A stretch of DNA of 64,000 nucleotides from Calycina herbarum (taxonomy: Eukaryota > Ascomycota > Leotiomycetes > Helotiales > Pezizellaceae): the NCBI GenBank assembly GCA_001414485.1, contig LLEY01000010.1, positions 1-64,000 of the forward strand, written 5' to 3'. The position numbers were made by a program, and so were the translations under genes. Position 1 is the first letter of the stretch, and each line of letters begins with the position of its first letter. The notes beneath the pieces were generated by a model. It saw nothing but the letters and a program-made list of their open reading frames with translations. It made no database searches and was not told the DNA's origin. This document shows positions 46,325 to 57,910 of the stretch, piece after piece.

Positions 46325-46739
46325 AATGTAAATCATTCTTGTACCTTTGTACTGTTACTCGGGAAGGGAGATAAGGGTTGTCAATATCACAATCCATTGG
46401 ATAATCGCAAGGTTTCGTCAAATTGCGTCTGCTCAAAGTCAGTGAAGAAAACCGAAGCTCTCGTTGAATAGGGCGAGTGGAACTGAAAAGCAACTTAGAT
46501 TCATCAAGCCATTCCTCCAACCCACTGGCCTAGTTGAATAATTCCTGCTTTTGCCCAACTAGCAAATGTGCCTCTGCCGCAACAACAGGAATAACAATTA
46601 AGAGAACGCCCATCGTCACGTACGCCAAAAGAAGCTCGTTGTATTGAAATATCATTTCTCTAGCATCGAAAGCGACCGAAGTGAAAGCCTGAGGCACTGC
46701 TGTAACGAAGGGAATGCTCCACCGAAAAAGAAAGCCTGC
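46325..46739. other. Intergenic between convergent genes
   Basis: 3' regions of the CTR and GST genes. No feature recognised. Confidence 0.4.
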
Positions 46740-47474
46740 TCAAAAAGAATCCCTCTCCAACCACTCCCCACAAGCCTCATACAATTTCCCCAAAGCAGGT
46801 TCAAGGCTAACCAATTTCTCATGAAGTGGCACACGAACCCTCTTCAAGAAATGCAAATAACCTACCACCTTGAAGTCCCAGTAACTGACTTCCTTTCCCT
46901 TTATAAATGGTCCTTCCTCTCGTTTCAAGACGTCTCCAAACCCTTTGATCGCCGGCAACATCTCCGCCCATATCTTCTCATGGTCTTGGCTCTCCCCGTA
47001 TTCCTCAAGAGACTTTCCGTTGCAGAATATTTCTTCTCTGGTCCGTGTAAAGTACTCCGCACATCGTGGAAGGAGCACATTCTTTGGAACGAAAGGCATC
47101 CACATGCCCCGCGATGGGCCTACCATCCCACCAAACAATTTGGCAAGTTCTGCATCCTCGGGAATGCTCAATGGCAATGGGGGGTTTGGATATTGTTCAT
47201 CGAGATAGGTGGCAATATTGGCGGAGTCCATGATGTATTTGCCATCTTTGGTGCGAATTGCTGGGATTGTATATCTTGTAGTCGGATCCTTTGCATCAGC
47301 AGCTAGAGGGATATCGAAGGACTGGAAAAGAGCTGCAATGTCGGGATATGCGACCCATTGAGTGGTGTATGGGATCTTCTTGTAGTTTAGGAAAAGGCGA
47401 GTCTTCCATGGATTTGGAGACCATGAAGTGCCTTGCTGACTGGGGAGGTCGTAGAGGATGATTTCTTCGGTCAT
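46740..47474 (-). CDS. Glutathione S-transferase-like protein (single exon)
   Basis: An uninterrupted 244-aa frame. The N-terminal thioredoxin-like domain begins EEIILYDLPSQQGTSWSPNP and contains NPWKTRLFLNYKKIPY, the cis-Pro turn YTIPAIRTKDGKYIMDSANI (Pro in IPA, followed by the DSANIA glutathione-binding patch) and ATYLDEQYP. The C-terminal half is all-helical (SYWDFKVVGYLHFLKRVR). Ser/Thr-type active-site residues near position 15 fit the fungal etherase-like/FuA-type GST group rather than a specific known enzyme. Likely role: glutathione conjugation or ether cleavage in detoxification, in the cytosol. Confidence 0.88.
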   Translation of the reverse strand: MTEEIILYDLPSQQGTSWSPNPWKTRLFLNYKKIPYTTQWVAYPDIAALFQSFDIPLAADAKDPTTRYTIPAIRTKDGKYIMDSANIATYLDEQYPNPPLPLSIPEDAELAKLFGGMVGPSRGMWMPFVPKNVLLPRCAEYFTRTREEIFCNGKSLEEYGESQDHEKIWAEMLPAIKGFGDVLKREEGPFIKGKEVSYWDFKVVGYLHFLKRVRVPLHEKLVSLEPALGKLYEACGEWLERDSF

Positions 47475-49797
47475 CGTTGCGTTTGGGAATTTGGTTTGAC
47501 TCTGGTGAGGTCGGGAAGCTGGGGGCTTTTTATGAGGGGTTGTGACGTCGGGGATAGCTAATGCTTACCAATTATCTACCCAATTTACCTTATTTCCCAC
47601 TTTTGGATTCATTCGTTGTTGACAACTATCCAGTTATGACCCGATGTTTCTGTCGAGCTCAATGCAAACCTTGAACACCACAGGAGATGGGACGCAGTAT
47701 TCCTTCCCTCCGACCTCGACCTCGTTCCGGATGGGGAGAGCGGGAGGGAAGGCATGACCCTGACCACATCGAAAGAAATTTTAAAGAGGAAACTTTTCAG
47801 TCCTTCCAGCTGGTTCAACCAAAAATCAGACCCTACTTAGAGTCATATTCTGGGAGGCAGTTACGCGACTGGAGTGTCTGGCTTCAATGAGGCTTGGGGA
47901 GGGAGGCCATGGTTGTGCCTTCCCTCACTTCGCGACGACGGGTCACTACTTCCCTCTCTTCCCTCTCACGCTTTCGACGGAAGACTCCACCCCGCGCTAC
48001 CACGACAGGAGCGAGAAGGGAAAGCACGACCCCCGGAATATTTCTCAAGCTATATCCGGAAGGAACCTAGCTCTTCAATTCCATCCACCTACTATTAACA
48101 AACGGGTGTCGAGAGAATGCCACCGATTTATGATATGCCCAAGCCCACTAACCACGCCTTGAGATGCAAATGGCATACTATACTCGCAGATATGCTGTGC
48201 ATTTCCCGGTATTAAGCTTGAACTCCCGTCGGCCGGGGTATATAGAATATGCGATCGATGTTGGGTTGTTGGCAGACCCAGAGCCTCCAATCTCGCGGTT
48301 CTTCGTGGCTCCCGTAGCACCTCTTGTTCGGTATCGATTCCCGGAAGCAAGGAGGGTTGTAAATCGGAGTTTTTATTTTGGTTCGAAGAGAATCGCCCTC
48401 AAGGGGCTTCCAGGTCTGCCTAGGCTCTCCAATGTTAGCTTATGTTTCCAAAATAGAGCAAGAAGGCCCTTTGCCACACGACATCGCCCTCTGAACCTCA
48501 ATTGGTGATTCGAGGTCCTTTTCGCAATGGCATGCGGAGTCGTTTCGAGGGACGAGAAAAAGTTGATGGTCAAGAGTGGTCGTGTGGTGGGGGTGGTGGG
48601 GTGAAATTTGAGGTTAGACGCGTTGCACAGCGTCGGGAAGGAAGCGACCTCAATGAAACCTCCCCTCCCCCCGCGATACGTTTTCGAGGACAAGGCGGTC
48701 GTGTTTATTGGACAGAGTCGTGCCTTCCTTTCTCGTTTTAATGGTGGCTCGTCGTGGTAGCGCCGTGTCGAGTCGCTCGTCCCACGGGTATGAGGAGGGA
48801 AGGCGCGACCTCGACTTGTGTTGGTCGCGATGGGGTCTGGCGTAGGGAGCAACACGCGCGGTGTTGATGGTTGATGTTGGGTGAGGAGGGTCGAGGGCTG
48901 ACAGGTGGTCGCATCCAAGGCTGGGTGATTAACAAGCTGATTTGATTTGCTCACGTACGGCGATTAAGTGCTCGCTTTGCATGGGGCGATTTTTGGCAGG
49001 ATACTGTATACTCAAAACCCAATCAATCGATTGGAAATTTGGTCGGTCGCGACACGAAGAGCCCTCGTTAGCCTTGGCAGAATGAGTCATAATTTGTAGC
49101 ATAATTCGCTACAGAAGCCAATTGGAGAAACATTATAGTCGGCCCGAGGAAAACCGAGGGGTTCGATGAATGATAAGAATTCCATATGCCCTTCTCGGCT
49201 AAATGCGTCACCAACCAACAGAACAGTAATACGGAGCTCGAATTGAGCCGTCAAGAACCTCTTGGTTTTGAAGCAGCGCTTGTTTCTGCAAGGGATGCGA
49301 TGCAAGTTCGTTCGTATCATACCAGCCCCCAATTCTTGGCTTGATTAGGCACTTACACGCCCGTTGCATACGTCTGTGCAATCGAGACATCTTTCAGGAA
49401 CTGCATTTCACATGCAATTACCCTGGTCCTCTTACCATTCAATATCTAAATCACTTCACCGAGTATCTGTCTTCTTCGCGCTAAACGCCACGGGAGGTCC
49501 CCCTACCGCAGTCAAACAAAACTCATGGTACCATCCGCTGTCACAGTTGGTAGCTGCCTAGTCAGGGCGGGTGCTTCACCCAAGGTCATCCATGTACATC
49601 ACTTAGATAGCAAGCCCGATTTGAGGTTGAGAAACCCGCAGCTTATCAAAACGTCTCTATTTCATCAACTTAGCCAGTAATCTTGGCATATCAACGTGAT
49701 TCTATCTCGTTCATGCTGGATCCCTTTCGTTTTGCTCTGACTCAAGAACAGCTCGATACAACTGTTCGCGTCCCAGTCCGCGTCCGTGGGCGTTAAT
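47475..49797. other. Gene-poor GC-rich stretch with hairpin repeats
   Basis: About 2.3 kb. Several long overlapping frames between 47.7 and 48.95 kb come from GC-rich low-complexity sequence and lack domains. Inverted arms of the form GTCGTGCCTTCC/GGAAGGCGCGAC recur and are listed separately. The rest shows nothing. Confidence 0.4.
47701..48810. repeat. Dispersed inverted-repeat modules with CCTTCC/GGAAGG arms
   Basis: Related arms: TCCTTCCCTCC at 47701-47711 with GGAGGGAAGGCATGACC at 47743-47759; GTTGTGCCTTCCCTC at 47912-47926 with GAGAAGGGAAAGCACGACC at 48013-48031; GTCGGGAAGGAAGCGACC at 48632-48649 with GTCGTGCCTTCCTTTCTC at 48718-48735; GAGGAGGGAAGGCGCGACC at 48792-48810. The facing pairs could fold as hairpins. 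They may be small palindromic elements or remains of one larger element. Confidence 0.45.
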
Positions 49798-50025
49798 TGT
49801 AACACCAACAATTATAATCGATTCGCTCTAAAACCATGTTTAATGGAGGCCTTTCAGCGAAGCGCTAGATTAAAATATGCTCGTACTGTTGGTGTCAACT
49901 GTAACACCAACAATTATAATCGATTCGCTCTAAAACCATGTTTAATGGAGGCCTTTCGGCGAAGCGCTAGATGAAAATATGCTCGTACTGTTGGTGTCAA
50001 CTGTAACACCAACAATTACAATCGA
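49798..50025. repeat. 102-bp tandem repeat, two full copies plus a partial third
   Basis: Copies start at 49798, 49900 and 50002 (TGTAACACCAACAATTA...). The two full units differ at very few positions. Each unit begins GTAACACCAACA and ends TGTTGGTGTCAAC, so unit ends are inverted repeats of each other, and junctions read GTTGGTGTCAACTGTAACAC followed by CAAC, a palindrome-like structure. No RIP pattern is seen. Confidence 0.85.
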
Positions 50026-50243
50026 AAACTACCCTAGAGGTTATATACAATATGTGCGAGCGCCTAGCTATAGAATTCAGCTTATAAAAGACTTATATCT
50101 CTTTTGTTGACTTAGCTTGTTCATCAAGTTCCGACAATTTGAAAGATCCCTATTGTATACTATTTACCATATTTATCTATCCTCCCTTTGCTTAGCTCTT
50201 AATATAGGGCTTCCAACCTCGACATTCTTTCTGGATTCTGAGA

Positions 50244-50761
50244 ATGTCATACGACCAGCGTGTACGAGGTGCTGCTCTACAGCGCGAGCGGTTGTCCGCT
50301 CTGTTGCAAGATCAGCGAGCACTAGACGCTCAAATTCAACAGTTAGCCAATACAATTGAAACCCTTCGTCGCCAGCTAGACGCCGAGGAGCGAATGGGAA
50401 GATCTCATGCAAGGACTAGAATACGTTAGTTAGTTGTTAGAAATCGGGAGATAAATGCTAACTCTTTAATAGGGGAAGGATTGCGACGAGACATATCACA
50501 TGTACAAGGGCAATTACATGACCGAAGAAACGCCCGAAGACGTCTTCGGAGGAGTATACGCTCACAAAGTCGGAAAGTACTTGACACACTCGTTTATTTC
50601 GAGGATCTTCTTGAGATAGATCGGTAAGAGTATTGTTCTTAAAAAGAACTTTCTTATCTAACACTCGAAATAGGAGAACAAGATTTCCTAGAGAAATTCA
50701 AATTATGATAGCCGATATAAGATATTATGAGAGACTAGCTCAAGATGACAGTGACTTATAA
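50244..50761 (+). CDS. Small basic coiled-coil protein of unknown function (3 exons)
   Basis: Exons 50244-50424, 50473-50623 and 50674-50761 give 139 aa. Introns are 48 and 50 bp, both with a CTAAC-type branch point and AG acceptor, and the frame is kept across both. The protein is rich in Arg, Gln, Leu and Asp, with heptad-like runs (RERLSALLQDQRALDAQIQQ and TIETLRRQLDAEE), a strongly basic middle (RRNARRRLRRSIRSQSRK) and an acidic end (ERLAQDDSDL). It has no signal peptide or membrane segment. The family is not recognised; it may be lineage-specific. It lies 220 bp after the 102-bp tandem repeat. Confidence 0.55.
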
Positions 50762-51203
50762 ATAGTGGCTGTGGATTGACTTTGCCAATGATGCGAGAGG
50801 AATTGAATGAGGTGTATACGGCTTGTTCAAACCTCGAGGAAATGATACGAGTAAGCTTGGAAAGAGACAGAACGGTTATAGTGAGACGTGGATAGATAAG
50901 AATAAGATTCAAGCTCTTGCTATTGTATTGAGTATTGTACATGAACAAGAATGCAGTTGTAATAATCCAGAGAACAAAGAAAGAAATATAGTACAGCATA
51001 GCCATCAAATGGAGGCAGCATAAATATCTAATGTTACAAAAGCATTCCGCTACTAAGTTCCCCCCTCCCTTCTCCCCACTAAAGTCCTTAATCCTTTCGA
51101 AGAGTGTTTTGGAAAATCGCAAGGTTAGATGCAGGTAGCAAACCAGAGACCAGAAGAGAAAGGTCGTGCTACAAGAAAGGCATCCAAATGATTACCTGCG
51201 CCG
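50762..51203. other. Intergenic between convergent genes
   Basis: 3' regions of the small coiled-coil gene and the RCC1-type gene. Frames at 50703-51122 (minus) and 50823-51023 (plus) overlap and have no features. Confidence 0.4.
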
Positions 51204-52843
51204 CTAACCCTGAGCCGGACCAGCTAGTATAGAAAATTGTCCACCGCACCCTGCAAAGGTTATTTTTCTATTCGCAATATCTCCCTTGTCTAGCAAAGTA
51301 GCCTCCTTCACTGTCTCTTCCGTCCCCAGGCCAGTTCGATAATTGGCAGAGAAGCCCCAAGAATACGCCTTCCCTTCGGCAGTAACTGCAATCGAATTAT
51401 CGATAGCAGCAGCGACTGAAACTACGTGAATACCTGAGACCACAGTAGGTTTTAGGAGAATCCGTGGCTTACTACGGCTGTCGAAGAGAAGGTCTTGTTC
51501 TGCTAAGTTCTCCAGCTTGAAACCCGCCTGGCCATCATCGCAACGGCCCCAAACTAAAAGCTTACCATCATCGGTGCAAGCAATCGAGTGATGTTCGCCT
51601 CCAGTAATTTCTCTGATTTTATATGGCCGAAGACTCTCCACAATAGTGGGTGTAGGTATGACTGCGTCGCCTTCGCCAGCCCCATCTACAATTCCCGTTT
51701 GGCCAAAGTTATTCGAACCCCAGGCATATACGAGACCATTCTCGCCAATAGCAAAGCTGTGAAAGGCACCAGAACTAACTTGCTTGATTTTTGAAAGAGC
51801 AAGTCGACAAGGTGTTAAGGATGCATAACGAGTTCGCTCCACGATACGACGACCAAGTTGATTTTGTTCTCCTGCACCCCAAGCATAAACTTTCCCCTTA
51901 CTATCAAGGGCTACAACATGATTGTTTCCAGTCGCAATTGATTTGATCTTCGTCAAGTGTAGAACAGGGACAGGCTTTCGCTGCAGCTTTTTTTCATGGT
52001 CTTTCGTCTTTGCAGCCTGAATAGCATCCTTCGTACTGAAACCAAAGATTCCGTCATTTGCCTAAGATAATTAAGATACAGTTTACAAATTAGTGGATAG
52101 ACTTACGGAAAATGTTCCCCAACCATAAACAGAACCTTCGCTTGTGACCACAAAACTAGCACTGTCTGTTGCAGCAACTTGGACGAAGGTTGGTAAATTT
52201 TTGCCAAAGTTCTCCATAAGAATAGAAGTAGGTGTGCACTCCTTCGGGTTCAAATCGCTCTCCTCGTCCGAATCTTCTGCGTCCGAATCCTGGTCTATAT
52301 CCCTTGTGCGTGCTTCCCATGTTGTATCTCTACCAAGTGCACCATTGTCGTTAACGCCCCAAGTTATGATTTTCTGGTCGTAAGTAAGAGCGATGCAGTG
52401 CATGCCTCCAACTGCCACCTGAACTACTCCGACTGTTGTAGGATCAAGAAGTGTATTACGACGAGGATATCTGACATTGGTAGGTTTTTTCCCCTGAATA
52501 GGCTTCGGGCCTAATCCAAGTTCGCCAGATTCGCCATCACCGAATACATAGATGTCCAGTTTCTGTGATAGGGTGTCGTTGGTTGCTCTATCTGCCTTCA
52601 ACTTTTTCGAAGCTCTCGGCACAGGCTCTTCGGATTGTTGGCGTCTCTTGCTTCGGGCAGGTTCTGCAGCTTGAGAAGTGTTAGAATTGAGTCGCCAATG
52701 TAAGCAAGTTACTAACATAAAACTGAATTTGCATTTTTGCTAGTAGTGCCGGAATTTGGTCTCGGCTTTGTGGTGCCTGGGACAGAAGAAAGCGATTTGG
52801 TAGCAGGCTTATTACCGCCTTTTAATTGAGTAGATCGTGGCAT
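51204..52843 (-). CDS. RCC1-family Ran guanine-nucleotide exchange factor, Prp20/Pim1-like (3 exons)
   Basis: Exons 52843-52717, 52669-52107 and 52061-51204 give 515 aa; introns are 47 and 45 bp. After a basic N-terminal tail (ARSKRRQQ, RASKKLKADR) come RCC1 propeller repeats, seen as LDIYVFGDGESGELGLG, GGMHCIALTYDQKIITWGVN, SEGSVYGWGTFS, GNNHVVALDSKGKVYAWGAG, GENGLVYAWGSNNFGQTGIV, GGEHHSIACTDDGKLLVWGR and AEGKAYSWGFSANYRTGLGT. Seven blades fit a chromatin-bound Ran GEF that keeps nuclear Ran in the GTP state for nuclear transport and mitosis. An acidic insert (DQDSDAEDSDEESD) interrupts the second blade. The ortholog assignment rests on the basic tail plus GVNDNGALGRDTTW-type motif. The other RCC1-like proteins cannot be fully excluded. 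Confidence 0.88.
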
Positions 52844-53999
52844 TATGTGGTGTATTAGGGTGTGACCTGATTGAAAGATTCCTTGGTAATGGTGCGGAAG
52901 TTATAAAGGCTTTGATCGCGTCTCAGAAACTTGTCGCGGTTGTGTTATTATGTGAGGATTTCAAAACGCGCGATTTCGAGAATGTAAGCAATGTTGGCCG
53001 GCAATTGCCGCCTTATGTAATCCAGCGGCTGAAAGCCACCAGGGGGTGCAATAATTCGTGACCCATTTGCCGAAATCACACCAAAAGTCGACCACTTTGA
53101 CATTACACAGAACTCGCAACCTCTTATAAATACTTATAGAGCTCGAGGATCTAATTATTTTTTATATATAATTTACTCTACATTAGATATAATTCTTATT
53201 TTGTTTTTTAATTACACTCTAATTAAATTAATAAGAATCTTAGGGATTCCTCTCTTAAATTTTAGTAGAGGTTTTATTCTTCTTAAGTTTTACAGAATTG
53301 AATTAAAACAAAAATTATAAAAGAAGTTCTAATTAATAGAACTAGTATAAGCTGTAATTATCTTATAAGCTTATTTATTTAAGATAATTCTATTAATATA
53401 TTAAGTTTTTATAATACGATTTTAGTAAATAGGTTACGAATTACTATACTCTCTAGTAAGCGTAATTTAGAAAGCTTATACTTGTTACGCTATACTATAA
53501 CACGTGACTTCATTAGCTTAGTTCGAGAGTTTATTATATTTTATTATTATTTTTTTAAAGAAATTTTATATAAATATTTTATAATTTCATAATATTAATT
53601 ATATATAATTTAACTAATCTTATCTAATAATAGTTTGATATTAGACCTTTAGTAATATAGACTCTTCTAGTTCTAGTATAGTAATAGAATAGCTGACTAT
53701 ACGCGGCCGCTAGGTACTAAATTACTAAAATCAATTAAACTACATCTATTCTAAGTAGAATAATATAAGAAAAAGGTGAAATATAAAGTTAATTAGATTA
53801 TATCGATGTATTTACTTTGTAGAGTTATACGCCTAGTAGAAGTGAGTTTAAGTTAGACCTTAGTAAGGAGAGAAGGCGTTAATATAGCTTAATTAAGATT
53901 TAGCTAGTGCTTCTATAGAGCAGAGCCTTATCAGCTCTCTAGCTCTAAGTACTATATTAAAATACACTACGATTTAAATTACCTAAGAGTTACTATAAC
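52844..53999. other. Upstream region of the RCC1 gene passing into AT-rich block
   Basis: Composition changes sharply near 53.06-53.1 kb. Beyond that the DNA is strongly AT-rich with no coding frame and no element ends I could identify. Confidence 0.4.
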
Positions 54000-54338
54000 T
54001 AACGTGGTTTATTATCGAGTCGTCTACTTTTCCTTAGTATTAAACTTTAAATATTAATAAATCAACTATAATATATTAAATTAACTAAAACTAATTAGAA
54101 TCTAATAAACTAGATATATTTATAGCTTTTTAACAAGTTTATATATTATAACTAGCTTTTCTATAAATCCTATAGTACTACTTAGACGATTATCTCTTCT
54201 TATAACTCTCTCTCGCTATACGTACGTCGCGTTATACCTGCTTATCTACGTCCTTTTATAATATAATATCTTATATATCCTCTATAGTAAGTATACTACC
54301 TTAATATATACGAGCCTTTTTAGCTCTACGACGCTTAC

Positions 54339-54580
54339 TATCAAGAGTTACACCCGTAGAGTAAGTCTTAGAGTACTCCAGCGACGTATTCACGTAGCCT
54401 TACTTAGCAACGCATAGACGTGATAGAACCTTCGAGAGTACTCTTGGCAGAACCCTCTAGAATAAGCTGACTGAGTATATAAGTTAGTAAGGACTCTGGC
54501 TTAGAAAGGATAATCGAATCTTCTTATATATAGACAGCCTCTATAGTTTAATTTATCAGCACTTGTTATAAGCTCTAATA
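54339..54580 (-). repeat. Solo LTR, 242 bp family, reverse orientation
   Basis: The reverse complement matches 2640-2881 along its whole length with C/T and G/A differences. Flanked by the direct repeat CTTAC at 54334-54338 and 54581-54585. Confidence 0.85.
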
Positions 54581-54797
54581 CTTACTTAGAGCTTTGTTTA
54601 CTACTTAAAGTATACGTATCTCCGTAGATAAAAGAGTTATTTTATAAGCTATTCTCTCTATACTCTTTACTAATATAGTAACTATCTTAAAAAGTAGAGT
54701 TAGTAAGCTTCCTTAGTAATAGATAATTCGATTTCAAATAAAAGTTGTTTATAAAAGAGCTTTAGCTAGATTAGAAAAAGTCTAGAAGACCTAAGAG

Positions 54798-54980
54798 TAT
54801 AACAGCTCTCTATAAATATACTAAAAGAGATACTTGTAGAATAGTACCTGTATTCGAAGAAAACTAAACTAAAGAGAGAAGAGGAGAGTTAGTACGCTCT
54901 GTCTCTATTTATATACACTAAGCGAGACTTCGGTAGAACCTCGGCACGTGATCCAGTCGTATGTGACTGGGACTGTTACA
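54798..54980. repeat. Solo LTR, 183 bp, second family
   Basis: The ends are TATAACAG...CTGTTACA, an inverted pair if the second base was G before mutation. The 5-bp duplication AAGAG lies at 54793-54797 and 54981-54985. The unoccupied site can be seen in the related Fot1-like copy near 7515. Confidence 0.75.
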
Positions 54981-55639
54981 AAGAGTTAGTATTAGTAGTA
55001 GAGAGTCTAGAGAGTATTAGAGTCTATAACTTTATATTAAGCTTTGAAATCATAGTCTATAGATTAAAAGATACTAAGCCAGCTCTATAAAATCTAGCTT
55101 AAGCGTTTTAGACTATTATTAATTCCTTATATACTGCTGTAAAAGCTAGAAAGAACTCTACTTTTATAATATAGTTAATATAAGCCTTAATAAACATCTT
55201 AATCTACCGACTATATACTTGTTTTAAGATACTAAAGTATCTAATATTAAGTAGTTAAGTTAGATAGAACGAGTAAGAAGACAGTCTAAGAGTTATAATA
55301 TTATATATCTTATAGTATTCTTAGAACTTAGCTAATTTATAACTCTTATATCTATTAAGAATAAGTATTCGATATAGCCTCTTTATATAAGTAGTAGTAT
55401 ATTTATTAAAGTATTTTAGCTATTCTAGACCTGTCTTATTATTTATCTATTTATTACTTATTAGTTTAATAACCTAGTTAAGTAAGAGGCCGTCGTTAGT
55501 ATACTAGTTTATAAGATAATTCTTCTCTTAAACTACTAAAAATAGAAGAACACTCTAGCCTTTACTATTAATATAAGTAATAGTTATAGTCTATTCTTTA
55601 TTCTCTAGCTGAACTATCTTATCTCTTATTATAAACTAT

Positions 55640-56199
55640 AACTGAAAGTAAAGATATAAGAGTATATATATATAAATACGAGAATTTAAAGCTATAGTTC
55701 TATCTACGAAGGTAACGCGGGTTATATATCTAGAGAAAAGAGGTTACTTAGTAAGTATAAGCTATAAAGAGCTAAGATCTCGCTATAGCTCTTATTATAG
55801 CTATAAGTAGCTAAGATCTCTCTATAGCTCTTATTATAGATCTATATATCCTTATTACCGAGGTGATTACCAAGGTCACGTGCTTATCACGTATATTCTT
55901 CTAGGTTATAGACCAGCGCTATAATATTACCTCTCTCTTTTGAAAAAGCTTATCTATAAGCTTTATATTATAACTAAATCGTTTATAAGATAGTTATAAT
56001 TATATATATTATTCTCTTATACTTATATCTAGCTTTATAAAGCTCTTAGTAGACTAGCGCGAGTTAGATTAGCGAGGTAAAAGTTATATAATTTATATAG
56101 ATAATACTTAAAATTCGAGGCTAGATACTACTATAGATTAGAGTTATAGCTTAACTATTTAACTCTATATTAGAGCTTTCTACGAATTATCTTTTTAGC
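55640..56199. other. AT-rich sequence with a short tandem repeat and possible LTR remnant
   Basis: A unit of about 45 bp (GAGCTAAGATCTCGCTATAG...) occurs about twice at 55768-55850. The junction near 55920-55950 (TATAATATTACCTCTCTC) resembles the LTR/polypurine junction of the gypsy element at 60391-60410, so a decayed related LTR may end there. No coding frame. Confidence 0.3.
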
Positions 56200-56539
56200 T
56201 AAGAGGCTATTTAGCTTAATTATCGGATAATAGAATAATTATAATTATTATCGACAGTGCTCTTTTTTAGTACTAGATAATTAAATTAATTATTCTCTTA
56301 TTATCTAATTATCTCGTTAATATCGTTTAGCTTAAAAATATAACTATCTAATAACTAAAATTAGTATTCTAATTAAATAATTAAGTAACTTACTAACTAA
56401 TCTCACTACTAACCTTATCTATATAATCCTTACTTTTATTACTTTTATCTATACTTTTATCTACACTTTTATCTATATTTTTATCTATTATTTCTACTCT
56501 TTTATCTATTACTTTTACCTCTTTTATTACTTAAGATAC

Positions 56540-57910
56540 TACTAAATTCTTTCTAAAAGAAGTCTAAGAGAGCTAAGAAGTTTAAAAAGGACCTTCCTAC
56601 TCTTGAATTCTTAAGTTTACTAAATAACACTTAGATCCCTCTACTATCTGCCTAACCTACTCCTATCTAATTACAGCGTAAGAAGAATTATACTTAGAGT
56701 GAAGATAACGTATTCTCTCTATTAGAGTTCGTCTAAGATCAAAGAGCCGGAGGAGAAGTAAGTGATACTACTCTTACTCTATCTATATTTAAGATATAGG
56801 CTAGTATATATAGAGATCCTCTTAAAGATAGCTAAACAGCTTAAGTTAAATATAGTAATTTAAGAGAGGAATATAAGAGTATATACCAGGTTATAAATGC
56901 CTTAGGCTTTGAATAGGATCCGGATAGGTATATTATTACTATAGAAGAGTCAGTTTGGTTTCCTTATCTTATAGTAAGTCTCTATTCCTAATTAATTAAT
57001 TAATTAGTACTAATTTACTTCTAGAAAAACCCTAAGTTAAAGAAGTAGAAGAAGAAGAGCTTTCTATAGTATACTCTTATATATAAGATATATAGCGATC
57101 GATTAGCTATAGGTAAATATAGCTATTCTAAGAGCTAAAACAACGATTCAGAGACCTCTTCTTCTTCTAACGAATCAGACGACGAGTCTCTCTATACGAG
57201 TACTGATACTACGGATCCTAACGTATAAGATCTCTCTATTCTTAAATAAGCTGGAATTCCAGTTGATCCTACTCTTACTTTTACTGAGAATATTAGTTAC
57301 TCTATTACAGTAGATACTAGCGAGTCTATTAACACTTAAATCGACATATACTAAGTATACTATAGTAGCAAGGATAGTAAGAAGCGTACGAGTTATAAGA
57401 GAGAGATAAAAAGAGCTAGAAAGAAGGCTTAAAAGAAGGCTTAAAAGGAGGCTTAAAAGGAGGCTTAAAAAGAGGAGACCTTACGTAAGCGTAGGGTATC
57501 TAAGGAACTAATTCTAGCTAAAAGAAAGAAGCTTTCTAGGCTAGAAGAGATAGTAGATATAAGTAGAAGTATAGCTTTCATAGCTTAATCTATAGTATCT
57601 ACTAATAAACTCTTAAGTATACTAGAATAGACTTTTTAAGAAGACGTCTATAAATCTATCTATAGACAAGTACTTAAAAAGGTATAAAAGAAGGACTTTT
57701 TAACTACTTAAGGTACTATACTAATTATACGATTAATAAGAAATTACGAGCACTTAGTAGAGTATCTCTCTATTGAGGATAATTCTTAATTATATAGAGC
57801 GTAGATCTAGGAAATAGTAGAGGAAAATAAGAGAATATTTTCTATAGAATACTTTATCTTTCTAGAACTCCTAGAACTCTCTTTAGAGGATTTAGAGAAG
57901 GTTTAATAGG
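56540..57910 (+). pseudogene. Harbinger accessory Myb/SANT-like DNA-binding protein
   Basis: Plus-strand frames include NLREEYKSIYQVINALGFE followed by DPDRYIITIEESVWFPYLI, matching the end of a Myb/SANT-like domain of the type found in fungal Harbinger elements. An acidic Ser-rich run follows (SETSSSSNESDDESLYTS), then a Lys/Ala-rich coiled region near 57400-57500 with repeated AAGGAGGCTTAAA units. TAA/TAG codons at Gln/Trp-like positions and at least one frame change make it inactive. In related elements this protein helps transposase enter the nucleus and bind the ends. Confidence 0.6.

Larger units (their letters stand above)
54002..55630 (-). mobile_element. Fot1-like transposon, second copy, 5'-truncated, with two nested solo LTRs
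   Basis: The left end begins ACGTGGTTTATTATCGAG preceded by TA (54000-54001). The minus-strand transposase remnant aligns with the copy at 7006-7782 and with the DDE part at 14569-14900 (frame pieces resembling the SWY/GGLPNNWVIKPTSN block). Homology stops near 55630 before the helix-turn-helix region, so the right end is missing. Two LTRs have inserted (54339-54580, 54798-54980). It is heavily mutated. Confidence 0.7.

Noticed and set aside
46644..47306. 220-codon plus-strand frame
   Set aside because: Exactly antisense to the well-supported glutathione S-transferase gene.
48373..48954. 193-codon minus-strand frame
   Set aside because: Runs through the GC-rich hairpin repeats; Pro/Thr/Arg-rich product without any domain, better explained as chance in low-AT sequence.
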